From assembly GCA_019059635.1 (NCBI GenBank), contig JAGVRJ010000008.1, positions 930,001-994,000 on the forward strand: a stretch of 64,000 nucleotides of DNA, in the 5' to 3' direction. This DNA comes from Proales similis. Its lineage: Eukaryota > Rotifera > Eurotatoria > Ploima > Proalidae. A program made the position numbers and the translations under genes. Of this stretch, positions 49,109 through 59,428 are shown piece by piece. The notes under the pieces were generated by a model. The model was not told the DNA's origin and searched no databases. It worked only from the letters and a program-made list of their open reading frames with translations. How positions within the stretch are numbered: the stretch's first letter is position 1; the number at the start of each line of letters is the position of its first letter.

Positions 49109-50937
49109 GAATAGAATATGAGCAATTATGCCTCGAACGAGGGGTGCGCGCTTGCAAGGCTCATGAGTGCGCTCGCATTATTTGCCGCCTTGCATTCAAC
49201 ATATTTATGTTAACATTTAGGAGCGCGCAGCTGATTCCGCCCGGTCTGCACTGCCAGTTGCGGATCGTCTATTCTCTTCCATTTCAAAGAACACCTCTCT
49301 CTAAACCAAGTTTTCAGCGCGTCTCATCGCCATTCATTCGTTGGCTCATACACACGACTCATCACAAAACTATTTTCCTTGTCCCTGGTCATTAGTCTTC
49401 ACTCGCCTTCTTCGCTTGTTCTCATTCGTTCCATTCTCATATTCTCGCATATTTTCTGCGCTAAATTATGCTGCGCTTAGTTCCTCGCCGCTTCATTATT
49501 TAGACAGGCTTCATATTCTCACTGGTCAAGTCTTATTAGTAGCAAAGTGAGCGAGTTAAGCGCAAAAGGTTGCCCAATTCAACTGAACTTTTATTCATCA
49601 AAACTGACATACCGGTGTTGGTTTTATTTCGTTTAATTGCTGCTTTATGATTCTTGAAAAACGGACCCACAACTCGCCGAATCTTACATTTTGATATCTC
49701 TTCTTATTCTTTGGCAGCAAATTAATAAACTGATCAAATCAGACTCGGATTTGCTCATCATGCAATCGTTCCAAGGCACCAGCTCGGCCTGGCATAAACA
49801 CTTGCAATTCTTGTTTTGGGTCAAGCAAAATTAAGAAACAAAAACAGAAGTAGCCAAGTGGGAGCAGTGCAAAGGATTAAACAAATGTAAAGTGGGTGTC
49901 TAGGGGCTAATTGGATTTGAAGAGCGCGCGCACTGCATTAGGGGAGCCAAGCAGACCGAGAGAGGGTCGAGGGTGAGGGCAAATCAGACGGAAACATACA
50001 AAAAGGAAAATATTTGACGCATGAGCCTAAGGGCTATTGCGGCTCTCTTTCGGACGCGATTTGTTAGCCGGTCAAGTCTAGAACGATGCTGTTGCCTTTT
50101 TTTGCCGCGCCGTTGCATGTTTACAAAGCCCTAGTGGAATCGAGAGCGAATGCGGACAGAGCGATGAGAGCGACTCGGCAGAGCGTGCGCGCAAATAAAA
50201 TCGTTGCTAAGTTGGCATCCGGATGATTGACGGACGTTAGAAAGGCGCATGCGCACTTGGCCATTCTCTATTTGCATATATCGTCCAAGATGCAAATTTA
50301 TTAGCTTCGCTCAAGTTGAACTCAGATCAACATGGCCAAGTTCCAGACCAGCTCAGTCGCCCCAGGCTTTAACACATTTTCGCCGCCCTAATTCATTGAG
50401 AACAAGAGCAAATGGGAGCAACAAATGCAACTGGAAGAGATAATCCGCTTTCTTCTTATTGACTCAGACCTCGGCAATGCCCTGCGGCTTAAGCGGACAA
50501 ATCAAACTGGTTACATAATTGCTCGACCAAAAGCATCTTCGCCGGCCAGTTTTTCACTCAATATTCATCGTTTCGTTCTTTGCGTTTTTCTTATTGCCCA
50601 ACTTGCAATTAATCATGAACTCAATTGAGCGCCCAATCGATTCAGAGAGCTAATCACATCTTCTCATTTGCTTGGCTCAATTTTTCTTTTTGTGTGGGTG
50701 TGTGTGCGCTTTTGTCGAGCGAGTGTCGTCGACGCTAAAACTCATCTCTCATTGATCAAAAGCTGAGAGAAAATTCAAACACCAATTTGAGCCTTTTCTG
50801 CCTGAGTTTTGCATTACATTTTTTTTTTGAATAACTAAAGAAAATTATGTTCAAATATTGTCGCAATAAAAGGTAACACGCAGCCTAGAAAATCGAAGAG
50901 TGAACCTTTTCTCTCTCTCTCACTTAGATGCATTAAC
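49109..50937. other. Divergent intergenic region between ATG13 and filamin-NHL gene
   Basis: About 1.8 kb. A pyrimidine-rich CTCTCTCTCTCACTTAG at 50911-50927 looks like a splice acceptor just before the NHL-gene ATG, so an upstream 5' exon probably lies in this region. No RING or B-box coding sequence was found in it. Confidence 0.5.
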
Positions 50938-52714
50938 ATGTCAAGCAGCGAGCTAGACGGCTGCGACGGTTCAGGAGATTCGAGCGACAAAGTGCCGAGC
51001 GTTCAACATCTCGAGGCTTTAATAAATCAGCGATTCGATGAGCTCGCTCTAACCCTTGAGCAAGGTCGTGATGAGCTCATTTGCGCTGCTCGTCGTCTAA
51101 ATGAGACCAATGCAGCCGAAGTTGTGAAAAATGCTCGACTTGCGCCCGAACAAATTGCGCAACTCAATCAGCAAATTGAACGCCTCAAACGGCTGGTGGA
51201 AAGCTTCTCTCGACACCCAGACCCGAATAAACAAATCAGTTGCAGTGCCAGTGGAAATGGTCTTTGGCAGTGTTTCACAAACGAAGAGGCCAGTTTTACG
51301 CTTAAATTTGCCAACAGACCGAACGAGTTGAGCTTGGAGCCACTTCTCGATGTCTACGTAACTTGGCGGCGTGGAACTCGCATACTTGATGAGCAGCCTG
51401 ATCGGCCGCTGCTGAGCAAATCCGACTGCGATGTGCTGGCTCGTTCGGACGGCACTTTGATGATCAAGTACAAACTACGCAAGAAGGGAATGTTTTGGCT
51501 CCATGTCACATTGAATAAGGCCGACATCGCCGGCTCGCCATTCAAGCTGGTCTGTTCAGAAAGCTATCGAACGCCGAGTACTCAGGCGCCTACAAACAGA
51601 CGAGCGACCAGTCACATCTTGCCACAGAGATCCAGCGCCATTCAAATTCCCCGCGTGAGCTCATCTGGCTCGAGTCCGATTAGAAGCAGCCGAAGCTTTT
51701 TCTTAAATCCGGCCAACAGCAGCTCTATCTCATTGGCGCCCAGTAATCGATCACTTAACGAACAGAACCTAATCGACGAGAGCTTCAGACTCAACCAAAA
51801 GTCTCCGGAACTGGCTCCTGTGAATGGCGATGACGATCTTGTTCTGCAGATTGGTACTCGTGGTCGAGCCTGTTCACAGTTTCTCAACCCACAAGCGATC
51901 TGTGCAAACGAGCGGCATATCTTCGTCACCGACAGCAATAACCAAAAGATCGAGGTTTTCACTCATCAAGGCAAATTTTGTTTCGGAATGGGACCCTCTC
52001 CCAGGCTTATCAAGCGACCGGTCGGTATCGATCTGGCCATCGACGGCCACATTCTTGTAGCCGACTATGAGCTCAAGTGCGTGCTCGAGTTCGATGCTCA
52101 GGGCAAATTTGTTCGACGTTTGTGTCAGAACAAGCTGATTGGACCCAAAGGAATTTGTGTGCGCCGTCCTGAAAATCAGATCATAGTAGCCGACTCCAAA
52201 GCCAATTGCGTCTACACATTCAGTCGCGATGGCCGCCTCATTTCGCGCTTCGGTCACTCGGGCCAAAAGAACGAGCAGTTCTCCGGCCCTCAGCACTTGG
52301 CCTGCAACTCCGCCGGCGATCTTGTTATCACTGATTTCTACAACCACTGCATAAAAATATTCGACGCGAACGGAAATTTTAAACTCAGCTTCGGCTCAAA
52401 CGGCTCCAAAGTGGGACAGCTCAGTGGACCCACTGGCCTCGCAATCGACCAACAAGACAATATAATCGTCTCCGACTGGGGCAACGCTCGCATTCAAGTA
52501 GGTCAAATTTAATCGATTAGGCCAACATTCGATTCTAAACTACGCCGTCCTGTTTAAGATTTTTGACAAACATGGACAGTTCATTCGAGTTGTGAACAGC
52601 AGCCAGAACAACCTCTACGGCCCACAAGACCTCGCTTTGGTCGATAATGGACGCGTTGCAGTGGCTGACAGCGGCAACTATTGTGTGAAAATATTCGACT
52701 ATTCAAACGCATAA
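50938..52714 (+). CDS. Filamin-NHL protein related to TRIM2/3/71 but without RING or B-box
   Basis: 571 aa; exons 50938-52497 and 52559-52714. Residues about 25-95 are a coiled coil. Residues 100-205 form a filamin/IgFLMN domain with the family ending GMFWLHVTLNKADIAGSPFKL. A Ser/Pro linker is followed by six NHL repeats from about residue 300: LNPQAICANERHIFVTDS, RPVGIDLAIDGHILVADYE, GPKGICV..NQIIVADSK, GPQHLACNSAGDLVITDF, GPTGLAIDQQDNIIVSDWG, GPQDLALVDNGRVAVADSG, closing NYCVKIFDY. TRIM-NHL proteins act as E3 ligases and RNA-binding repressors; loss of the RING would leave only the scaffold or RNA-binding function. Because an acceptor-like site directly precedes the ATG, an unseen 5' coding exon is possible. 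Confidence 0.86.
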
Positions 52715-52826
52715 GAATTGGTTGCAACTTTCAAAACGAGAATATGTGTATTTCTTTGCCTTAGAGCGACTAAAAAAGAGGACAAAAGCACAAAACTGTT
52801 TTCGTCTAGTAATTGAGAGCAGAGTT

Positions 52827-55328
52827 TCAATCGACTTTGGCCAAGAGCATCGCCGTTCTAGATGGTATGTAGACCATCAGAGAGCAGCTGCGGCCGTCGA
52901 ATCCCTCGTCAGTGGTAAAGAACTCAGTTGAATGGTCGAGCCGCTTGTGGCCGCCGAATTCTTCTGCGTCCGTGTCCAGCACGATCTTGTATCTTAAATT
53001 TTCGGTCAGACGAATGGAGTCGAAAATGGTGAATGCGCTCTGTAGTGATCTTACTTGCCGGACAGGCTGCATCCGACCTTGTAGTCGGTGAAGCTCTTGA
53101 AAGTGTGAAAGTTGAACACCCAGACGAGTCCCTTATCACCACGCTCAAACACAACCACTTTGTCGTCCTCGTGTTTCTTGCTCACAAACTTTGCCAACCG
53201 AATTGTTGAAAAGCGCTTCGGCGGCGGTGGCGGCGATTAATCTTACCTGAGTATGAGCAAGCCATTTGTACTCCTCTTCGGTTTTGTTCATTTCGGCGTC
53301 GAATCGGTTCAGAAACTTGTAGCGAAGTAGATCGTCGTCAATCAGATTGAACTGACGTCTCGCGTAGTGATAAGAATCGTTGTTTCCGGCGCGAGGAAAG
53401 TCGAGCCATTCGGGATGTCCGAACTCGTTGCCCATGAAGTTGAGCCAGCCTTCGCCACCAAGGCCATAAGTGAGCAGGCGGATCATTTTGTGAAGCGCCA
53501 AGCCTCGATCAATCACAGGAGTCAGTGGACTCAGCACCGACATGTTGGTGTACATCTCGGCGTCCATCAGCCAGAATGCGATTGTCTTGTCGCCTACAAG
53601 CGCTTGATCGTGACTCTCCACATACGCGATGTTGGCCTCTCTCCATCGACGATTCTCAAGCGTGTGCGTAATCTTAGCCATGTCCCAGTCCTCGTCCTGC
53701 TGTTCTTTGAGAATTTTGATCCACATGTCCGGCAGAGCCATGGCCAGTCGATAGTCGAAACCGGCGCCGCCCTCTTCCACCGGTCGGCACAAAGTCGGCA
53801 TTCCGGACACGTCTTCAGCTATGGTCACAACATCTGGGTAGAGTTGATGCAGCATGTAGTTGGCAAGCATCAGATACAAGAACGAATCGGTGTCGGTCAC
53901 GAGACCAAAGTACTCGTCGTAGTTGCCGGTGAATCCGTGAGCTTAACAAGAACAGAGCCTGAAGAGAGAGACAGCCAAAAGCAGAGTCAAGTGCTCACCG
54001 ATTCCATGAGAGTGGTAGAGCATCGAAGTAACGCCGTCGAATCTGAACCCGTCAAACTGATACTCCTCCATCCAGAAGCGAATGTTGGAGAGCAGGAATC
54101 GGGCGACCTCGATCCTGTGCAGCAAATTAGACGGCATCACATTAGAGAGCAGCGCAGAGAAGGAAAGTGAAACGCCAATTACTCGTTGTAGTTGAAGCAA
54201 CGACTGTCCCAAAGGTCGTGATAGCCGCGTTGATTGTCGTGGAAGTAGCAGCCGCTGGTGCCATCGAACTCGTTCAGGCCATCCAGAACGTTCTTCGATG
54301 CATGGCTGTGAATCAAGTCGAGGAATACGACAATGCCGAGTCTGTGAGCTTCGTCGATAAGCGCCTTGAGCTCCTCAGGGGATCCGTATCGACTGGAGGC
54401 CGCGTAAAAGCTGGTCACTTGATAGCCGAAACTGGCGTAGTACGCATGCTCCATGATGGCCATTAGCTGAATGGCATTGTAGCCTTGACGCTTCACGTGT
54501 GGCAACACGTTGTCCTTGAAGTACGTGTAGGTGGCAATCTTGGCCTCAGGCGAGCTGATGCCAACGTGGCATTCGTAGATTCGCAGCCTCTCTGGTCGCT
54601 TCGGTCGAGGATGCTGAAACTGATACGTCTGATTGACACAAATTAGAATTGAATCAATTCGAACATTTCACATTTGTGTTGCTCTTTGAATGCAAACCTC
54701 TTGTTTGGATGGATGGTAGAAGACGCTCTCGTAGATCTTGGTCTCTTTTGACTGCTTGACAAATCGAGCCCAAGGAGAGATTCGATCGACAATTTCGCCA
54801 CTTGCGGTCTCAATCGAGTACTTCAAAGCGATGAAAGCAAAACTGGGCAAGATTTGATGAGGAAGCGCATACTTTGAAAATTGAGCCGTGCTTAAGCGCG
54901 CAAGATCCGTCTGCCAGTGCCGGAATGGTCAGCTTCCATTTGCCAAAGTCTAGCTTTTCAAACTTGTACTCTTGAGCTCGCCACTCGTCTGAACCATTTG
55001 AACCCGATTAGATGAGATCAGACACGTTCAGATGCAATCGCTACTCACTGAAGTCTCCACGTAGATACATGTTCTTGGCACCGGGCGCCCACTCCAAAAA
55101 GTGCACGTTATTTTTCTCGTCGACTTGGGGCCCGTAGCGTTTGTATGATTGAGTGAACTCATTCAGGCCCTTTTCGTGTCGGTCAATTTCATCGACATAC
55201 TGCTTGAAGCAGCCATAGCGTCGTCGAATTTCACCCTCGAACGGCTGGAGGTACGGATCGCTTTCAAGCAGCTTGTCCAGCTTAGGTACCGGGGTTTTGT
55301 GCAAGTCGACGGACTGTGAGTTTCCCAT
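52827..55328 (-). CDS. GBE1: 1,4-alpha-glucan (glycogen) branching enzyme
   Basis: Transfers alpha-1,4 glucan segments to alpha-1,6 branches in glycogen. About nine exons from 55328 down to the stop at 52827; the first is 55328-55049. The CBM48 module shows [18 protein letters not shown], then [22 protein letters not shown]13 motifs: [49 protein letters not shown] (nucleophile Asp), [11 protein letters not shown] (acid/base Glu), [13 protein letters not shown] (transition-state Asp). The C-terminus [19 protein letters not shown] fits the family. Last junctions: 53247 to about 53208 and about 53056 to 52999. The N-terminus is unusual: MGNSQS fits the N-myristoylation consensus MGxxxS. Very little 3' UTR is expected. 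Confidence 0.95.
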
Positions 55329-55728
55329 TCTTCTTCTTCTTCACTCGGTTCAGATCTAAACAATGCGAGCAAGTTTTGTTCGATTTGCGTGTGTTTTGAC
55401 TTTTTCCTTAGCTTATGAAGGCCACTGCACACGCCGACCATTTATGCGTGTGCGTGTGCGCACATACACACACTTACGCGGCAATTCGAGTCAAATTTGA
55501 TGAAATGGCGAATGTTGAATATTCAAAATCGAAAGCGAAATAAAAGCGAGAGAAAACGCTTCCTTTTTATTCGCTCTTTGGTTTTGTTCTTTCTTCGCGC
55601 TCATACTTTAAAAGAAACAAACATGGGAGAAATGCGCAAATTTTTATTCGATCGGCTTGTCGGTTGTGTAAACGCAGCTCAATCGGCCGGCCACTCTGTG
55701 CACGCATTTTCTATCATCTATCGCTATT
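55329..55728. other. Spacer upstream of GBE1
   Basis: 400 bases with a GT/CA microsatellite-like stretch at 55446-55473. Presumed GBE1 promoter and 3' UTR of the HDAC10-like gene. No exon assigned. Confidence 0.45.
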
Positions 55729-58700
55729 TCATGTCGCTCTCAAGTGGCAAATAATACGTCGCACAAGTTCGCGGCTTAAACTCGCGCCAATTTGTCTACG
55801 CCGAATGCAGTTGTCAACAGAGGGGACTAAGAGAGCGCGACTGAAAAATTTACCGTTGAAGCGGAATGACTGCCAGCTGCTGCTCAACACCTGCTCTATC
55901 TGCTGGGCGATTAAACGTTGCGTCCTGTACAGTTAGTGATGCAATCATCAGATTAAAGTGGTCATGATCGTTCGGCCTACCCCTCAGTAGGCGTCAGACT
56001 TTGATCGTAAGCGATTTCATGCCCGGCCAAGTTGTCCAGCAGCTTGGAATCGATTTCATTCCTCCTCACTTCGTCAGAGTCCTTTGCTCAGTCGGATGAG
56101 CTCTCTTTGATTCTTCCTATTTTTTCCCAGCAATTTACCTCTAAAACAAAGAGCACGTTTCCGTTTGCCAACGCGTGCAGCTTCTTCAGCGCCAACATAA
56201 GTTCTGTTTGATGCAAAAACGATTGGCCATTGACCAGAGCGATCACCAAATCTGGATTGTACTAATAATAAAAGCAAGTGAGGATCATTCTAGTGCAGAC
56301 TCTGATTGGGAAGGCAGAACCTCGTAGGCGATCGGCAGAAGCATCCGCAAGAACGATGTCAAATAGGCTGCAGGGTCTTGTATGTCTACTCTAAGCTCTA
56401 CAGGTCGAGCCGAGCTGATGTTTGCCGAAGATTGGCTTCTTAGACTTGCCACTAAAACACTTAGAGACAGATTGAGAATGACTCGTCTCTGTTTTGAAAT
56501 TAAACCGGCATTAGAGCTCTTACTTTTCATTCGGTTCTGCTATTTGAAGCTTCTCAACCAAGTTGACAACCAAGACCCTAGTTTTGATTGAAAATCGATT
56601 AAAACTAGTTAGATCGAGCAGGTCAGCTTCTATACTTGTTGAACCGAGTCGATTCCAACGCTCGGATGTCGCGGGCGATCTCATCTGAGTGAAGCTCAGC
56701 CAAGATAGCCAGACCGTTTGTGGCCTAAATAAACGTGTTTGGCTGATTAGATGAAGAATTGCGTAGATTGAGAGTCACCTTTCGCTCGGCGATCTGAACC
56801 ATCAAATCGAGCAAATTAGCTGATAGCAATGCACTCTCAGGCGACTCATTCATCGACTCGTATTTGCCAACAAGTCGGTCTGTCTGATTCAATCCGACCA
56901 GGGCGAGGCCAGTCTTTATGTCGGAATGCGAAAGGTCGGTTGTTTCGATCAGCTTGTCGATCTCTTTGTCAAGACGCTCGTTCTCCTCGGCCGCATAAAG
57001 CGGGTAGAAGCCGGTGAGTTCAAACGCTTCTGGCTTTGTTTCGTTCGAGTAAAATTTGATGTATTTGCGGTACTTGTCATCCCAGCTTTTGAGGAACTCT
57101 TCCACGCTTGTTGACTCGTCGAGCGCGTTCAGATTCTGGAGACACTTCCAATAAGGACGAAGAACCGTGTACAAATTCAAAATTGTTTGCACAAATCTGC
57201 CAATACAGCGTTTGGAACATGAAAGCAAAGTGAATGAACGGTTTAAACCAAAAATTCCGTACGTTGGCCTGAGCGTCGATATGGAATCAATCCTGGGACA
57301 CGGATAGCCTAGGAGAGCTCGTAAAGTCAATGCCACTCCCTCGCTCAACGACTTGAGACAGTAGCCGCCCTTTTGCGTTCGATTGTGGTGCTCAGGATCG
57401 GCCGGAAAAGAAAGGCGTTGGGGCACTTACCTCGAGCAGGACGCACAACTTTCCATTGCTCAGACATGACAACGCATTTATGAAATGTGCGTAGCACGCT
57501 GGCGTCACGTACATCTTTCCCTGGAACAAAACGTTCACAGATTACAACCTGGTCGATATTGCAGTGTTCAGGCGGAGGTGAAATGATGAAATTTGCAAAC
57601 TTTTTCGTCGCCAATTGAAGAGTCGAATCCGGACGAGACGATTACAATTTGCGGCCTGTACTGGTCGTTTGGGAATGAAATGTGCAATTAGAAAACTAGA
57701 ACTACCTCAAAGCAGCCGATAGCAGCATCGAATCCACTGGCAACAATTACAAGCTGCGGATTAAACTAGCCAGAGTAAAAGAGCATCGGGAGCAAATAAT
57801 CACCAACAGAGCGAAATGATTGATGTATTATACCTCGTAGGCGATCGGAAGCAGCAGGTTAAAAAACGTGGCCAAATACTCGCTGTTGCCCAGGCCGATC
57901 TAAATCGAACGCGCTTTAGACTAGTCGATCGAACACGGGCCGCTTTATTGACTTGCCTCATTCAAAGGAACGTTCACGTTGTACCCTTTGCCTGCGCCTT
58001 CGCCGATGAAGTCAAAGTCAGACTCGCGCAAGTTCGGCCAAAATTGACCATAATCGTAGCGATGAATCGAAAAGTACAACACACTGACAATTAAGGTCAT
58101 TTGAGATGGTCATCGCTTGAACTGAATGAACGCTCGGGCAGATAATTACCGCGGATCTTCGTAGAATCCGTACTGTGTGCCCTGGCCATGATGAACTAAA
58201 TTTCTTTCTCTTAATTTGGGCTTTTGGAAGAATGCTCGCCAAGCTGCTACCGTCCCAGTCGACAATCAGCACTCGATCCAGTTTGTAGGTGTCAATGGCG
58301 TGTTTGGCGGCGATCACGGCGTTGTTGAAGTAGCAGTAGCCGTTTGGCTCGTCTCTCATCGCATGGTGCCCAGGAGGCCGGATGATGGCGAAACCGTTCT
58401 GGACTCGTCCGGTCATTATCTCATCGACCATTTGAATCGAAGAGCCGAGCGCAAATCGAGCTGCTTTGTTTGCATTTCGATGAAAGTACATGCTATCGTA
58501 TTGAGTTGAGACGAACATGAGCTCGTCGCGACTCATCGATTCGCATTTCTTCATCAAATCATTCACCCGCTTCGTGTGGTACTTTTCGACCTCGTCATCG
58601 CTGCAAAATCGACCCTTCGTTCGGCCACTTGAGCAAAGCCGGGCTGGTGATCATCAAAGCGAGGCCACTTACTTCTATTCGCTCACACTTGCTCACCAGA

Positions 58701-58970
58701 CCGTAGAGCTCACAGCGTTCGTACGGCATTTTGATTCGGGCCGGCTTCTCCGGATAAATATCGTCCCACTCACAGTTGTAGTCCAACATGAGTGGATCGT
58801 AGATGAGACCCGTCCTATGATTCATCGTTTGATGCTTTTGGATTTAATCCTTAGCCTTTTGATGCCAAATTACTTTTTCAGGGTGTAGCCATTCGGTTCA
58901 AACTAAATTCCGGCAAAGCATGAAACGGACTATGCTGAATGGTCGCCAAAATAGCGCTTACTTTACTCAT
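55729..58970 (-). CDS. HDAC10-like class IIb deacetylase: one active and one degenerate domain
   Basis: Predicted exons include 58970-58962, 58902-58874, 58814-58682, 58614-58251, 58195-58150, 58083-57957, 57899-57834, alternative exons A 57765-57706 and B 57660-57601, 57520-57431 and 57369-57263. Domain 1 is HDAC6/10-like: TGLIYDPLMLDYNCEWDD, IIRPPGHHAMRDEPNGYCYFN (catalytic His pair), VDWDVHHGQGTQ (zinc ligands), SGFDAA (third ligand), LLEGGYCLKSLSEGV. Domain 2 (about 56750 to 55870) keeps the fold pattern (KVLVVNLVEKLQ, RVILNLSLS, LRMLLPIAYEYNPDLVIALV, GNVLFVLE) but lacks every His and Asp ligand, as in the pseudo-domain of HDAC10, a polyamine deacetylase in vertebrates. Intron 57956-57900 has a GC donor. 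The first 9-nt exon and the 3' end (stop at 55729) are uncertain. Confidence 0.82.
57601..57765 (-). other. Pair of homologous 60-nt exons, candidate mutually exclusive exons
   Basis: Exon A (57765-57706) codes FNPQLVIVASGFDAAIGCFE and exon B (57660-57601) codes YRPQIVIVSSGFDSSIGDEK. Both are exactly 20 codons, phase 0 on both sides, and either joins the upstream PIAYE exon (ending 57834) to the downstream GKMYVTP exon (starting 57520). The intron between them (57705-57661) is 45 nt, shorter than any other intron measured in the window. Both keep the zinc-binding Asp of GFD. Confidence 0.75.
57900..57956 (-). other. GC-AG intron
   Basis: 57-nt intron of the HDAC10-like gene with donor GAG/GCAAGT and acceptor TTTAG. 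No GT donor restores the reading frame between NVNVPLNE and IGLGNSEYLA, so a GC donor with an otherwise perfect consensus is the simplest model. Confidence 0.65.
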
Positions 58971-59428
58971 GGTTGGTGGCGGCAACTTGATCAGGAAAGG
59001 AAATTTTTCTAAAAAACTGTGAACTTAAAACTTAGCATACGCATCGCAACTTATGCGTTCACGCCCTAGTTTGAAGCAGCAGCAGCTCGAGGCTGGCGTG
59101 AGATATGCGCATTTAAACTTGGCTTAAAATTCGAAGACGTTGACGACTTTGAGGGCACTAAATGAGGGCACCAGAATCGGTCGCATTCGTGTTATCAAAC
59201 CCCTAGAGAGAGCATGTGGTCTCTCTGGCATGCAGCGAAATTCGACCGGCCGACCAACAACTGGCTTGACTCTATCGGTTGCTCTCTAAAATGCTTATCA
59301 AAAGCCGACAATCTTGATTTCAAACTTATGCATAATTAGACAGATCGAGGCAAGCAGGCCAGAGAGCATGCGCATTCAAGAAATTTATTCAATGCAAACA
59401 TGCTTAAATCACAGATAGAGGGAAACGC
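58971..59428. other. Spacer between F-BAR-like gene and HDAC10-like gene
   Basis: Presumed 3' UTR of the F-BAR-like gene and promoter of the HDAC10-like gene. No conserved element recognised. Confidence 0.45.

Noticed and set aside
57521-57600. Third decayed copy of the alternative HDAC exon
   Set aside because: The reading DQVVICERF looks faintly like PQIVIVSSGF, but it lacks GFD, has stops nearby and no 60-nt phase-0 frame; probably coincidence.
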